From positions 389,267 to 414,128 of the forward strand of contig CAJJDP010000082.1 of assembly GCA_905182995.1 (NCBI GenBank): a DNA stretch of 24,862 bases, written 5' to 3'. The notes beneath the pieces are model-generated. The model did not search any database. It was not told the DNA's origin and saw only the letters and a list, made by a program, of their open reading frames with translations. Every line of letters begins with the position of its first letter. Position 1 is the stretch's first letter. Made by a program: the position numbers and the translations under genes. Shown in pieces: positions 10,262 to 21,300 of this stretch. Source of the stretch: Paramecium octaurelia (Eukaryota > Ciliophora > Oligohymenophorea > Peniculida > Parameciidae).

Positions 10262-11069
10262 TTAAATTAATAATAAAACAAATATTATTTCAGTTTCTCT
10301 TAAACATCATTATAACATCATCCTAGTTTGAATGGAATATTGTAGATATTATTTTCTCACTTTTTTTGTTGTGAGAATATGAAAAAATTATATTACCGAC
10401 ATCCATTTTTATAAAATTTATGATAAATAAATTGTTTGTCATCTATTTAAATCAAAATACGTGGCTATGAAATATAAAAATAGAATCGGATATCCAGTTT
10501 GTCAAGGTTGATAGAAAAATGCTTCTTTTCAAAATCTGAATTGATTCTGTTTTATTATTTATTCAGCATATGAAAAAATTACTATTCTGTCTGTTTCAAA
10601 GGAAGGAGCAGATTTTTTCTTCATATCAAATTCAATTTTTATTCTCTTACATATTCACAAACTCTTTTTTCCTGATTAAATATTTTAATCATTCTTATAT
10701 CAACTAAACACGAGCTAAACAACTTGTCTTAACAACCCTTAAAAATATAAATTTCTGATGCCCAAAATCTATACCTTAATATGAGCTTTAATCAGAAATC
10801 ATCAAAGAATTGTGTCTATTAAAAGAAATTATCATATTCTTTTAATATTAAATTTCCTTAGGAATATTGTGATTCTACAGATAACTGATTGTTTTATAAC
10901 AATTGATTCCTTCATCCAGGCTAATTCAACCTCTGTTAAAGCAAACTTTCATATTTTTTTTCATTTTCTCCTAAATTTAAAAGATTTAGTCTATTAACAC
11001 AGTTTTGAGATATATATATTATGTTTGAGGTCAGATAATTTTTTTAGGCTTATTATTTTCATATTTGGA
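10262..11069. other. no confident gene; fragmentary open frames
   Basis: Minus-strand fragments such as LEVDPNMKIISLKKLSDL (about 11.0-11.1 kb) and a stretch about 10.9 kb (LGENEKKYESLLQ) look protein-like but switch frame repeatedly and match no family I can name. They may be the decayed body of the gene that starts at 12090. The section 10262-10330 would contain the promoter of the repeat gene starting at 10261. A short standard-code plus-strand frame at 10812-10997 is a chance opening. Confidence 0.3.
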
Positions 11070-12090
11070 TCAACTTCCAACAATTTTAATTAAGTTTAGC
11101 CCATCAAATAAAGATTTTATTTTCATATGTAAATTATAATTCTCTAATCTATTTATGCAATCTGTTATGCTATTCATCTTGAATAATTTTAATGTCTTTT
11201 CTATTATTGAAGCAAGATCTAACTCTTTTAGTGTAGAAGCAATGACCAGAAGAAATTATTGATTTTGAGGTTATATTATTCTTTAATTCTTTGGTCTCAG
11301 CCACTGAGTTACGTTTATATAGATATAAAGATTATATACTAAATTAAATTTTTGATCCTATATTTTAGAATAATTGTATTTGTTAACGGTAGTCATTTTG
11401 CTATTATTTAATTAAATTTTAAGTGTGCTAGCACATATATAATTTTGCTATTTGTGATTTTGGGGTAATTTGAGCTTGAGAGAAAAAAATAAAATTAGTT
11501 ATACTAAAAAATGAGAAAATTATATTTTTAAACATTATTGAATATTATAGAACTAATTTTAATTCCTATTGTATCTTGACGTATAGATCAATACTGTAAA
11601 ATTCCTTAGATATCTTAATACCAATTCTATAATCTATCTTGAGGGAAGTGGTAAAATGACAGAAATAATAAATTAAATGATAACTTATTAAAATTACATT
11701 TATTCCTTTTTAATTGATTTTCACAAATATTATTATTTTAATTTGATCATATTAAATTATTTAATTTAAAGCTGAATTCAATTGTTCTGCATTTAAATAT
11801 TACAATCTTTCTTTTCTCAGTCCTTAATTTAGTTAAAACATTAGATCCTTTATCTCTTCAATCATCTGACTTAATTTTGATATTACAATATGACTTTCAA
11901 GATCAATATTATGAAAAAAGTCAACTAATTTCATTAAATTCTTTTAATCCTTCATATGGGGAGTATGATCTCCAGTTTTAAGACATTAATGATAATAACC
12001 TCTATTGACTTTACATTATTAATTGAAACAACATAATTCTAAATACCCATGTTATTCTTTACAACATTTTACTCTTATAGTATTATTCAT
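11070..12090 (-). pseudogene. Cys/His-module plus coiled-coil gene, 5' part clear, remainder broken
   Basis: ATG at 12090-12088. Residues 9-45 form an extended B-box-like module: C9, C10, H14, C20/C21, C26, C36, then GDH42-x2-H45, the arrangement expected for cross-brace zinc binding. It is followed, down to about 11740, by a helical region (SKLSQMIEEIKDLMFQLNQ) that matches the decayed copy at 0.55-0.69 kb. Below 11740 the frame is lost; a second good stretch on the same strand, about 11330-11070, contains LLVIASTLKELDLASIIEK and ends at TGA 11072-11070. Whether these belong to one gene joined by introns or to a decaying gene with frameshifts cannot be settled; no clean set of short introns restores one frame. 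The body type (TPR, WD40 or other) is unknown, although the paralogue suggests TPR-like. Confidence 0.5.
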
Positions 12091-12122
12091 ATTTCTATTA
12101 TTATAATTTTTATTTCTATTAA

Positions 12123-12446
12123 NNNNNNNNNNNNNNNNNNNNNNNNNNNNNNNNNNNNNNNNNNNNNNNNNNNNNNNNNNNNNNNNNNNNNNNNNNNNNN
12201 NNNNNNNNNNNNNNNNNNNNNNNNNNNNNNNNNNNNNNNNNNNNNNNNNNNNNNNNNNNNNNNNNNNNNNNNNNNNNNNNNNNNNNNNNNNNNNNNNNNN
12301 NNNNNNNNNNNNNNNNNNNNNNNNNNNNNNNNNNNNNNNNNNNNNNNNNNNNNNNNNNNNNNNNNNNNNNNNNNNNNNNNNNNNNNNNNNNNNNNNNNNN
12401 NNNNNNNNNNNNNNNNNNNNNNNNNNNNNNNNNNNNNNNNNNNNNN
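12123..12446. other. assembly gap (324 N)
   Basis: Run of N. It lies 32 bases upstream of the start codon of the minus-strand Cys/His gene and immediately before a plus-strand open frame, so it probably hides a divergent promoter region or the 5' part of the following plus-strand gene. Confidence 0.99.
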
Positions 12447-12448
12447 TA

Positions 12449-12751
12449 ATTTAAGATAATTAATTTGCCAACATTTATAATTCTCTGCCTGACGAATTTT
12501 CAAATAAATTAGAATTGAAATAAAAAAATACCCAAAAAGCTAATATAAAGGTCGATATTAAGGCAAAAGTACGATTGTTAAAATAATTGAAAGGATAAAT
12601 GGGGTCCACATTAAGAATTAAAACATCATAAATTACGGGCTGGAATGTTCATGCGTTAAAAAAAAGCCTTAGATAACTAAAGGATAAATATATGATAATT
12701 TAATATTCAATTAATATATTCATATCTTATAATTTTATTATTAGTCTATGA
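12449..12751 (+). CDS. unidentified 3' exon or gene fragment after the gap
   Basis: Open from the gap edge to TGA at 12749-12751, 100 codons, no start visible. It encodes a basic, helix-prone sequence (NSLPDEFSNKLELKQKN, later KVRLLKQLKGQMGSTLRI and VHALKKSLRQLKDKY). The composition, rich in Lys, Gln, Leu and charged residues, looks more protein-like than neighbouring chance frames, but I recognise no family. It may be the C-terminal end of a gene whose 5' part lies in the N run. Confidence 0.35.
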
Positions 12752-13010
12752 ATAGTAAAATCTGGAAATAAGTCTATTTATTTAAATTAATAACTATGTA
12801 GATGAAAATTTCTTTCAACTGTTAGAACTAAAATCGCTCTATTTTACAACGCAAAATATCCACTGATTAATGCAAATTTTAATTTACCTTTTTTCCTAAT
12901 AGATCTACCTTTAATATTGTAAAGTTATCAATAACCTTATTTATATAATACATCATCTACATTTTGCTTAAATAATTATTTTCAAAAAAAACTCTTGTAA
13001 TTAAAAACTA

Positions 13011-13671
13011 ATGGTTCAATTTCAAAGGTTAAATCAAACAGAGCATTCAATAATAACAGTGTCAAGTAAGAACGTGAAACCTAATTAAAAGTAAAAAATA
13101 ATTGAACTAAGCTCTTTTCATGAATTTTTAATCTTTATCGTTCCATAATTTAATCTATCACTTAAATAATTGGAGTATTAATTACATATTGAATTTCGAT
13201 AAATAAAATATCTACACTTAGCTCCTACTGTTATATAAGGATTAGAATTTCCAGGACCTAAAGTAATAGAATTGTTATTTTATTTAGATTCATAATTATT
13301 GCACATAAACATAATATATTTCTATTTTTTTTATTCAAGATTTGTTTAAGTTTTAAAAAAGGAAAGCTTTGCATTATTTTATTGGAGGTATATACGAGTA
13401 TGAATGAAAAAGAACGACATTTTTTTTAATTTATAGCATAAGTGCCTTGCAATTAGAAGCTACATTTATTGAAGGATCATGTGTCTATTTGATTAAATGC
13501 AATACCTCAGAAAATTCAAAGAATTATATCTAAATTTAGGTTTTTAAAAGACTTCATTTATTTTATTTTTACTAACACGATACAAGAGCATCAGATTTTC
13601 ATATATTTCTCAGTCAATCATTGCCACAACATAAGGAGAGATAAGCTTTTCCTCACATCACTTATGAGTGA
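13011..13671 (+). CDS. unidentified open frame, possible small gene
   Basis: From ATG at 13011 the frame is open and protein-like (NVKPNQKQKIIELSSF, then YLHLAPTVIQGLEFPGPKV). A possible 49-nt intron, 13388-13436 (AG|GTATATA ... TTATAG|C), restores an open frame (EATFIEGSCVYLIK) that ends at TGA 13669-13671. However, between 13.49 and 13.67 kb all three plus-strand frames are open, and another frame (MSESVLKQTQRFQELL from 13664, TGA at about 13810-13812) is equally protein-like. No family is recognised. It could be a real gene, a decayed one, or a chance opening; the region to 14035 gives no clearer answer. Confidence 0.25.
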
Positions 13672-14035
13672 GTCAGTATTAAAGCAAACTTAAAGGTTTC
13701 AAGAATTACTCACTTAATTTGCCATCCTCGATCCTCTGCCCAAAATGTTGGATGTGGCTTAGAAAGAAATCTTTGTAAAATGGGAAAGCTATTTCGACTC
13801 CTTCCTTCTTTGATTCCTAATCCTGATTTGCTCATAATATTCCATTTTGTTGAGTCCTATGGATTTTTGTGATAATCAGGGTAATTTAGTAGGTTTGAAG
13901 AATGTAGTCGGGAGGGTACTATACCTGATTTTAGAAGTCTTTAAATAAAATTTATGCACCATGGTGAGAAGGATACTGGAAGTGAAGATGAATTGATAAG
14001 GTTTATCGGATAAATTTACTTGAAAAAATATAAAA

Positions 14036-15435
14036 TCACTTCTAAAATTTCATATATAATATGCATCTCCTAATTTATATTTCTTTAGATATGTTATCCC
14101 AAGTGATCAAATACCATCCATCATGGCTTATTTACCCATATAAATCTTTACTATCAAATTAAATAGATTACTCAATTTAAAATTTATCATTATCTATCCT
14201 TCTTATTAAATTGATATAATTTTCATGCTTACTCACAAGTAACTATATTGATTTAATATATTACGATGGGAAAAATATAAAACTATCATTACCTTGATTT
14301 ACATCAATATGTTAGTTTTCATGAACTCACTACTTACACTATTCATCTCATAAACATACATCAAATTGCCATCGCTGGGTTAAAATGTGAAAAGATTATC
14401 GTTGATAAAGCACAATCGCTAGCCTAAAAAATCAACCTCGATATTTTATATTACAATCCACTTTTTATTCTACTCCAAATATTCAATTATTAATATTAAT
14501 TTACCCATCCACAAGAAATAACTTTATTCTATTTTTCATTTAAACTTAATTAAAAAACCCAATTTTTAGGATCAGTTATTGTTTTTCACAGACCCATTTG
14601 TTTTGTTTAGTATTTAGTTTTGTAATCACTACTTGATATCATAGTGTCTTCATTATTATTCATAATTAAATAATTTATGTTTACATTGTGCTGATTATCT
14701 CTGTATGAACAAGTCCATTAATTAACATGATTCCTTGCCCAAAGAAAAATAGATCCTTTCATATCTCCAGATATAAACTAATTGGATTTTCTCATGAAAT
14801 ATAAAGTGCTCACTCCACTATTACGTTGATTTAAGATTTGTATCTCTTTCAAAATTCCTTGTCTGAATTCATATATTTTTATTAATCTATGACATCCAGC
14901 TGCCACAATCGAATAATCTGCATTAAAAGAAACTGCCAAACAATCATCTATTTATTTAATGAAATTTTTATTCAGGAGTTCAAATTTGATTGGTTTTAAA
15001 TTATCTTGAGGCTTTGGTTATTCTAAAATCATTTAATCATTGCTTTCCGAAATTTAAGTAATATAAGTATTGTTCAAATTTGATTTATTCTTGTTCTTTT
15101 ATTCTCATATAATCGATCATATTTATTCAATTGATTGTTTAAGTTTTACAAATAACATTTTCACAATCTTGTATTTAACATCACAAAGATCTAATTTAGA
15201 AGGTTATCACCAGAAAGTTTGAGCTCTTACGCATAATCATAGACATTTTTAACGGTAATCATTCGCTGTTAAATCCTTCATTTACGTGATCCAAAGAGGT
15301 TAACATTTGAAGATGTTTGCCATGGAAAGGGATGCAAGAATTACAATAGGGTCTCTAATTTTGGCATGTAATATCTAAGCAAATCCATATTATTTATTGA
15401 TCTCGATGATCAGCTTGAGTACAACTAACTTACAT
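14036..15435 (-). pseudogene. WD40-repeat protein with Cys/His N-terminal module, frameshifted
   Basis: ATG at 15435. Residues 5-41 give C5, H10, C19, C24, C31-x2-C34, H38 and H41, the same B-box-like module as the neighbouring genes. After a helical linker, beta-propeller repeats follow: AVSFNADYSIVAAGCHRLIKIYEF, read in short pieces as LAVSFNADYSIVAAG / RLIKIYEF, then FISGDMKGSIFLW, ISCGW, RLCFINDNLFTFQPSDG, NLMYVYEM, and finally LYGQISHDGWYLITWD, ending at TGA 14038-14036. These are typical WD40 strands of a scaffold protein. The frame changes near 15260 (TGA 15261-15259), about 15120, about 14590-14615 (TGA 14588-14586), about 14505 and about 14308, each by one base and not explained by a short intron. 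The C-terminal 100 codons are undamaged. I infer a recent pseudogene, or a real gene with several sequence errors. Confidence 0.72.
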
Positions 15436-15483
15436 TTCTCTATTTCTATTAAAATTATTATTACAATTTATTAAGCTATTCAT

Positions 15484-15829
15484 TCAATTTATACTTGCTA
15501 AGTACATTGGCTCAAAGTCTTTATAGGGTTCGTTACCTAATGATAAGGTGAACTTAAAATTTGCCAGTTTTCACACAATATCAATCATCCTCAAATTTGA
15601 ATCATATATCCAAGCAAAGTATTCATTCGCTTAAAAATTTTGATATTACTCTTGTTATTAGATAAACAATATATCATTTAAGTTAACTAGAGTACTCCTT
15701 TAAAAAAAACTGGTCTTAGGTAAATAACAATAAATTAAGAGGAATAATTTGAGGATAGTGATTCTAAATAGCTATTTAATCTATTAGTTTAACAATGGTC
15801 TTCATTGACCAGCTCTTGAATTTATGCAT
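15484..15829 (-). pseudogene. possible protein-kinase remnant
   Basis: Two overlapping minus-strand frames. The first (ATG 15829, TGA 15676-15674) contains IIPLNLLLFTQDQFFLKEYS, which resembles the catalytic loop to DFG region of a protein kinase (HRDxKPxNLL ... DY/DF) with the catalytic Asp and Lys lost. The second runs to TGA 15486-15484, is interrupted by a TGA at 15573-15571, and contains NEYFAWIYDSNLRMIDIV and LGNEPYKDFEP. If it is a kinase it is inactive and decayed. Evidence is a single motif, so the call is weak. Confidence 0.25.
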
Positions 15830-16585
15830 TAATTAATAATTGATTTTAAAATCTATTGTTGAGTTGATATACGAATTAGGCATTATAACGCGATAAGTAG
15901 TAAAAGTTAAATTAATTCTTAATCCTTTTCTATTGATTTCTTTTAATGGAGAGTATAAATGTTAAATTAGTTTAATATTCAAGTTATTTTTAAAAATTTA
16001 ATAATTATTTATTTGAGTTATGTGAATCAGGATTTTTTAACTAGAACTAACATTTATTGAAATTAAAAAAAAATTTATTTTGATAATCAAACAAAAATAT
16101 TCATTTAAATTCTATAAATATAATTAAATCTGGTTGTTAATAAAATTAAAATGATCTATATCTATACCTCAATACTTTAATGAGTATATTTTAATAATTT
16201 TAAATATCATTAAGTTGATTAAAAACTTATTAAATACTAGAATGGATAGTTGAAAATCCTAAATTAATAATAATTAGTATCAAATTGAAATGATTCTGAT
16301 GAATCAAGTTAAAAGGAAATTAGATGATGTTGAAATTAACTGATGCCTAAGAAGAAACACATAACCTGAAGAAAAGAGCAGGAAATTGAAAAGTCACTTG
16401 TCGCAATTTAACAAAAGAGTTTAGAAGTAAATATTATAGGAATGTCAGAATTAATAGAATTTAAAAAGTTACTTAATGACAATAATATCATTATCTTATA
16501 AAAATGAGAGATTAAAGAATAGAAACAAGTTGAATTAATGTTAAGTAAAAATAGTTTTTTTTGTTTCCGTATACTAAACCTATTC
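15830..16585. other. no recognised gene
   Basis: AT-rich. A short plus-strand helical frame at about 16366-16506 (KEQEIEKSLVAIQQKSLEV) ends at TGA and has no start or family match. Nothing else could be supported. Confidence 0.4.
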
Positions 16586-17410
16586 TCATTTATTATTTAT
16601 CTTTCCTAAGCTTTCAATTAATTTTTGCTCTTTCTTTATTTTTTTCTGTAATTCTTCTATCTCAATATATGTTCTGTACAGATTTTACTAGCTTAATTAA
16701 ACTACGGCTTTCAAAAAAATGAGTAGAGCACTAGCAACTACAGACTTCGAAGCTACTTATTCTTCTGTTTTACTATTCACCTATTCTAGTTATTATAAGT
16801 GTTTTTCCCTTAATCTACAAAATCTAAATTATAATTTATTCTTTTAAATTTGATTAACTTAGGCACTTTTGCATTCCTTCCAATTATCTTTTTATGTCCT
16901 AAAAGTTGGATCTATTGCCAAAAATACTAGAGTTATAATCTACTCAATTATTTCAGGCGGTTTAACATAACTTTTCAGCTCAACAAAATGAATTCTAGGT
17001 ATTCCTGATATTCCATTTAAGGCTGCTTTCAAACCTTGTTGTTAATTTTGATCGATGCTTGCTTCTTATACATTTTGGATCTTGGATTATATTTCATCTT
17101 GTTATTCGGCTATCAATTTTTAAAAATTATGTATTTATATTGGAAGCATTAATTTTACAGTTTCATTTGCCTTAATGCTTAACAATCTGAATTGTAAAAT
17201 TTATTTAATATCTAAAAATATTAATATATAATTGAAAACTTCTGGTCTAACCCACTATAGCATATTATGCTTAATTGAAGGTGAATTATTCAAATTATTT
17301 GATAGTTGATAGGTTTCTTAAAAACTATTATCTAAATTTTCGATTCTCTGATTTTATTATTTGCTTTTGGTTTGCATATTGTTTAACTCAGTTGAAAGTG
17401 TTTGTAACAT
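16586..17410 (-). CDS. F-box-like plus dynein heavy-chain stalk-like protein
   Basis: Intact ciliate-code frame, ATG 17410-17408 to TGA 16588-16586, 274 residues, no intron needed. Residues about 1-45 are Gln/Asn-rich and helical. Residues about 54-86 (LQWVRPEVFNYILIFLDIK ...) resemble an F-box (LPxExxxxIxxFL), the module that recruits SCF ubiquitin ligases. Residues about 95-240 resemble the dynein heavy-chain stalk and microtubule-binding tip: GLKAALNGI, VELKSYVKPPEII, DNWKEC, then EQVASKSVVASALLIFLKA, matching the dynein pattern A..AL..I ... E+KS..KPP ... W...K ... S.A...L..WV.A. Residues 246-268 are a coiled coil (IEIEELQKKIKKEQKLIESL read in two parts). The AAA+ motor is absent, so it cannot be a motor. 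The stop is clean and the start is the first ATG after an upstream TGA. Role is inferred only: it might bind microtubules or regulate dynein-like partners. Confidence 0.72.
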
Positions 17411-18373
17411 TTAATGTTTTTTTCAATAAAAATTATATTATGTCGAAATTGACAATAATGTTCTTCATTATTATACTCAACTAATTTCTTTTATAGTAAT
17501 AGGTCTATCAATATATACAGAGCAATAATTAATAAATTATAAGATTGAGATGATTTTGTTAATAAAAGGATATACATAAGAATAAACTTAAAGGCTTAAA
17601 AATTTTTTCAATATAGTTGATAATATTTTTACCATAATATATAAAAAATTAGAAGCTTTGATAATTTTATGTTTGGTTGGAGATATTATATTTTAATGAT
17701 GAAATAAAATTTAAAGATCACATAACTTAATACGCTATACATTCTTTTCTGTGAATTTAAGAAATTTAGCTTAAAAAAGACTGACTAAATTAGCAAATTA
17801 GCAAATTGAGTCGAATTTATTTCTAAATTTTTAAGGAAATTTAATTTAATAAATTTATTATTTTAGGGGAACTTTCTAAATATAGCAATCTTAGTAGAAT
17901 CATCAAATTGATTACATGTGAATAAGAAGATGAATGACCTAAGGTTGCAAGGATATTATATTTTAAGATTCAGTTTTAAAAGACTATTTTTCTGTTTATG
18001 CTTCGCTTCATTTTTGTAAGTTGATGATAATTATTAATAGAAATCGGCATTAGTCAAACAACAAGATACCATGAACTATGAAGAATAAACAAATTTAAAA
18101 ACAAAAGATATCAACTTAAACTACTGCTACTTGGTATTGAAGTAAATGAAACAACTATTAATTGTTTGTTATAAATTTATTGCTAATAATAGAACTCAGA
18201 TAATATTAAAGGTTTGATCTAAATTCAATCTTCTCAAAAAACCTGAGCTTAAAGCTCTGAATTATCCCCAATCTCTAATTTTAGTTATATATCTGTGATA
18301 TTTAAATTGAAGCAGCCAGGAGAATTCAATATGCTTATATAACTGTAAAATACATTTATTAAATTAAATTATT
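17411..18373. other. AT-rich intergenic region, nothing supported
   Basis: No family motif, RNA gene or clear repeat found on either strand. The part next to 17410 would hold the promoter of the F-box/stalk-like gene. Short open frames here (for example the standard-code one at 17275-17484, which overlaps the gene antisense) are chance openings. Confidence 0.4.
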
Positions 18374-21300
18374 ATGAAAATTCTCATTTGTAAGAAATTT
18401 TTACAAAAATAAAGTGCTCCTAAAATATAGTATCAGAAAATAGAAGCTTAGGAAACAAAAGAATAGAAATAATAATTAGAGAATGATAATCCTCAATTAT
18501 TTCTTAAGTTAATGAAATTGCTTAATTAAGTAATTTGAATGGAACATATCAGAAATCCAAGGATTTAACATTATTGTGATCGAATTATTGGTTTCCTTTT
18601 TAAAAGAAATAACCTTATTTGAAGAGTGAGGCTCTTAAACAAAAATTAGGTAAATGTTAGCTCAATTTATAAATAACATTAAAAGTTAAATAATTTTTCA
18701 AATGCTTAAACACTTTGAGCAAAATCATTTAATTTTAATTTAATAAACACTTTCCTACTCTGAAACATTATTAATTTTCATTTTAATTTAATATTGTAGT
18801 GTAAAGGATAAAATTCAGAAAAAATATTTTCTGTGAATACCTCAATTATTCTTTAATATTAACAATCTTATTGTTTGCTAAATTGGCGATGAAGTTGAAT
18901 CATAAGATTTTTCATCGATAAGCTCAAATAATGTATGCAAAATATATAAATTGTAATCTTGGTTCTCTGATAAAGAATATCATCTAAAGTTGTGTTAGTA
19001 ATTATTCTCCTTCTTAACCCCAAATTAGTGCAATTTTAGTTAGTTTAATTTAGACTACATTATATGTAAGTTATGTTGACAATTTTGGACAACTACCTCT
19101 GGTCTAATATTACTACCCTCACATGGTTAAGAGTATTAAGCATGAGCTATAAAAAATACATACAGTGGATCAGAAACTTACAACATTTTTAAGATGAAGC
19201 GTTTAAGCTATGGCTTTAGAATTAAAGATAACTTGAAAATTCCCCTTCGAATAAATAAATACTGATTTATGCTCTTGCCAACTTAGTCTACTTTTATTGA
19301 AATTATTCAAGTTTCTATGGTAAACATTTATAAGGTGTAGATGTGCAAGATGAGCTGATATACTTTTAACTAAACTTCCTATCATACTATGCATGAAGAT
19401 TAAGTAAAAGCCCCTTTCGATTAAAGCTCAGGATCTCGGAAAAACTTCCAGATTGGTCCTAAGCAGTTTTATTAAGATAAATTAATTTAGGTCAAAAGAT
19501 CGACACCTTCAAATGAATTTACTCCTTTGGAAATAAGAATAGGTTTATTTAAAATTCTAGCCAGAACCTAGTCATATTAATTTATAAAAATCTCTTTGTT
19601 CATATAATATCTTAGGCTTAATTATGGCTTATTTAAGAGTTATCAAAATTTTGTAAGAACAAGGTTTCTAAAAAGAAATTCCTTATTTCAAACAACCTTA
19701 GCCTAAAGTTTAATTAGGTTTTAAAGAATCGTTTGAGTTTACAGTCAAGTGCTAAATCTAACTAAATTTTGGGCTTTTTGATATCATTTGGCGAATTTAG
19801 CAGCTGGTTTAAAATAAAACAAATTAATGCTTTCTAATTATAATCAACTTAGGTGAATGGAAAGATATTCCTTATATGTCAACTCAATGGTAGCTAATAA
19901 CATATATGAATTTTTATAAAAAAAAATACTAAATAGAGAGAAATATTGTGGCAAAAATTTCTGCTATATTAATTTCTGTTTTTTAACGCATTATACATGA
20001 TAATTGTGTATTCATGAGCATACCTAGCTTCTGAACTTATCTTTTTCAGATGGTAAAGTTCAATTACAAGATTAATTTCGACCAAAATCTCAAGCTCTAA
20101 AATTTTTCTTTCAAAGATACAATCCATTACTACCTTTTAATTTAGAATTTATTCATCAATTTTTAGTTAACATCAACCAAGTTTTAGAAATGTAAATAAA
20201 TAAAATTGATCTATAAATATATCAGAAATTAATCAAATAAATTAGTGAATATTTAAGGTCGATATATGTAATTTTAAGAATTAAGAATTACTAGAAAATC
20301 AATATCTGTTCCTTTTACTAGTTTCTCTTTAAAGTAATCAAAATTAAAGATGTTCAGAATACTAAAATTATTGTTCTTCTAAAATCGTCTTGAGAAAAAC
20401 TGCTCTATAGTATAAGGCGTTTTTTTATAAAAATGGAATTTATGTATTTGAAACCAACTAATGTGAATAAATGATAGATGAATAACTATAGAGAGTTTAG
20501 AAAAACAAATTGAATAAATATCATCGATACATTGATTATTCAAATTTTAATGTAAACTTTGATTATGATAAACCTGTCTAAATTCACTCATTTTTTCTTC
20601 CAATTTTAAACAGTTTCAATTAATTATTATAATCCTTTTACGTATGCATTAATTCGAATTCTTAACAATATGAAATAAAGAACTCGTTTTCACTATTTTT
20701 ACACAACTTGATATATATAATTTTATATATCCTCATTCTTCATCGTGAAGATTACTCCATTACGCAAAAAGTTAATGAACAATAGCACGTTCAATTACTA
20801 AAATAAGGTTTATGAAATGCTTACCTAGAATTATAATTGTTTAAGAATTATTAAACTAGAATTTGGTATTCTATCAAGGTAGCTTCTAATTAAACACGAA
20901 GAAGACTACTCTTAATCATTAGAATTCAGTTTGTTTGGTGATATTTTGGAGAAGAATTCAGTTAAGCATATAATTACAAATTAAAGCGGGTGTTAGGGGG
21001 AGTTATGTAATTTTATTTGTGTATGGAGATCTGAAACTTATATTGGATTTTATTGATCACAATAACAAAATTAATTAATAGATACTGTGGAAATACTTTG
21101 ATATACTAAGAGTCATTGTGATCGGTAATTTAATTCAGATACTTATAAATGCGGTAAGATTAATTTGCATTTCAGTAGAATCATCCTTATCATATATGAT
21201 ATGGTTATATGTATCCATAACTATAGTTGATTTTGTAGGTTTGTGCAATTTAAATGTGGAATTGAACTAAATATTGACAAATATTATCGAGAAAAAATAA

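Noticed and set aside
12049..12503. Open frames spanning the N run on both strands
   Set aside because: They are open only because N cannot be read as stop; they carry no evidence of coding.
19203..19394. Minus-strand 63-codon standard-code frame
   Set aside because: No family motif, no neighbours in the same orientation, and frames of this size are common by chance.
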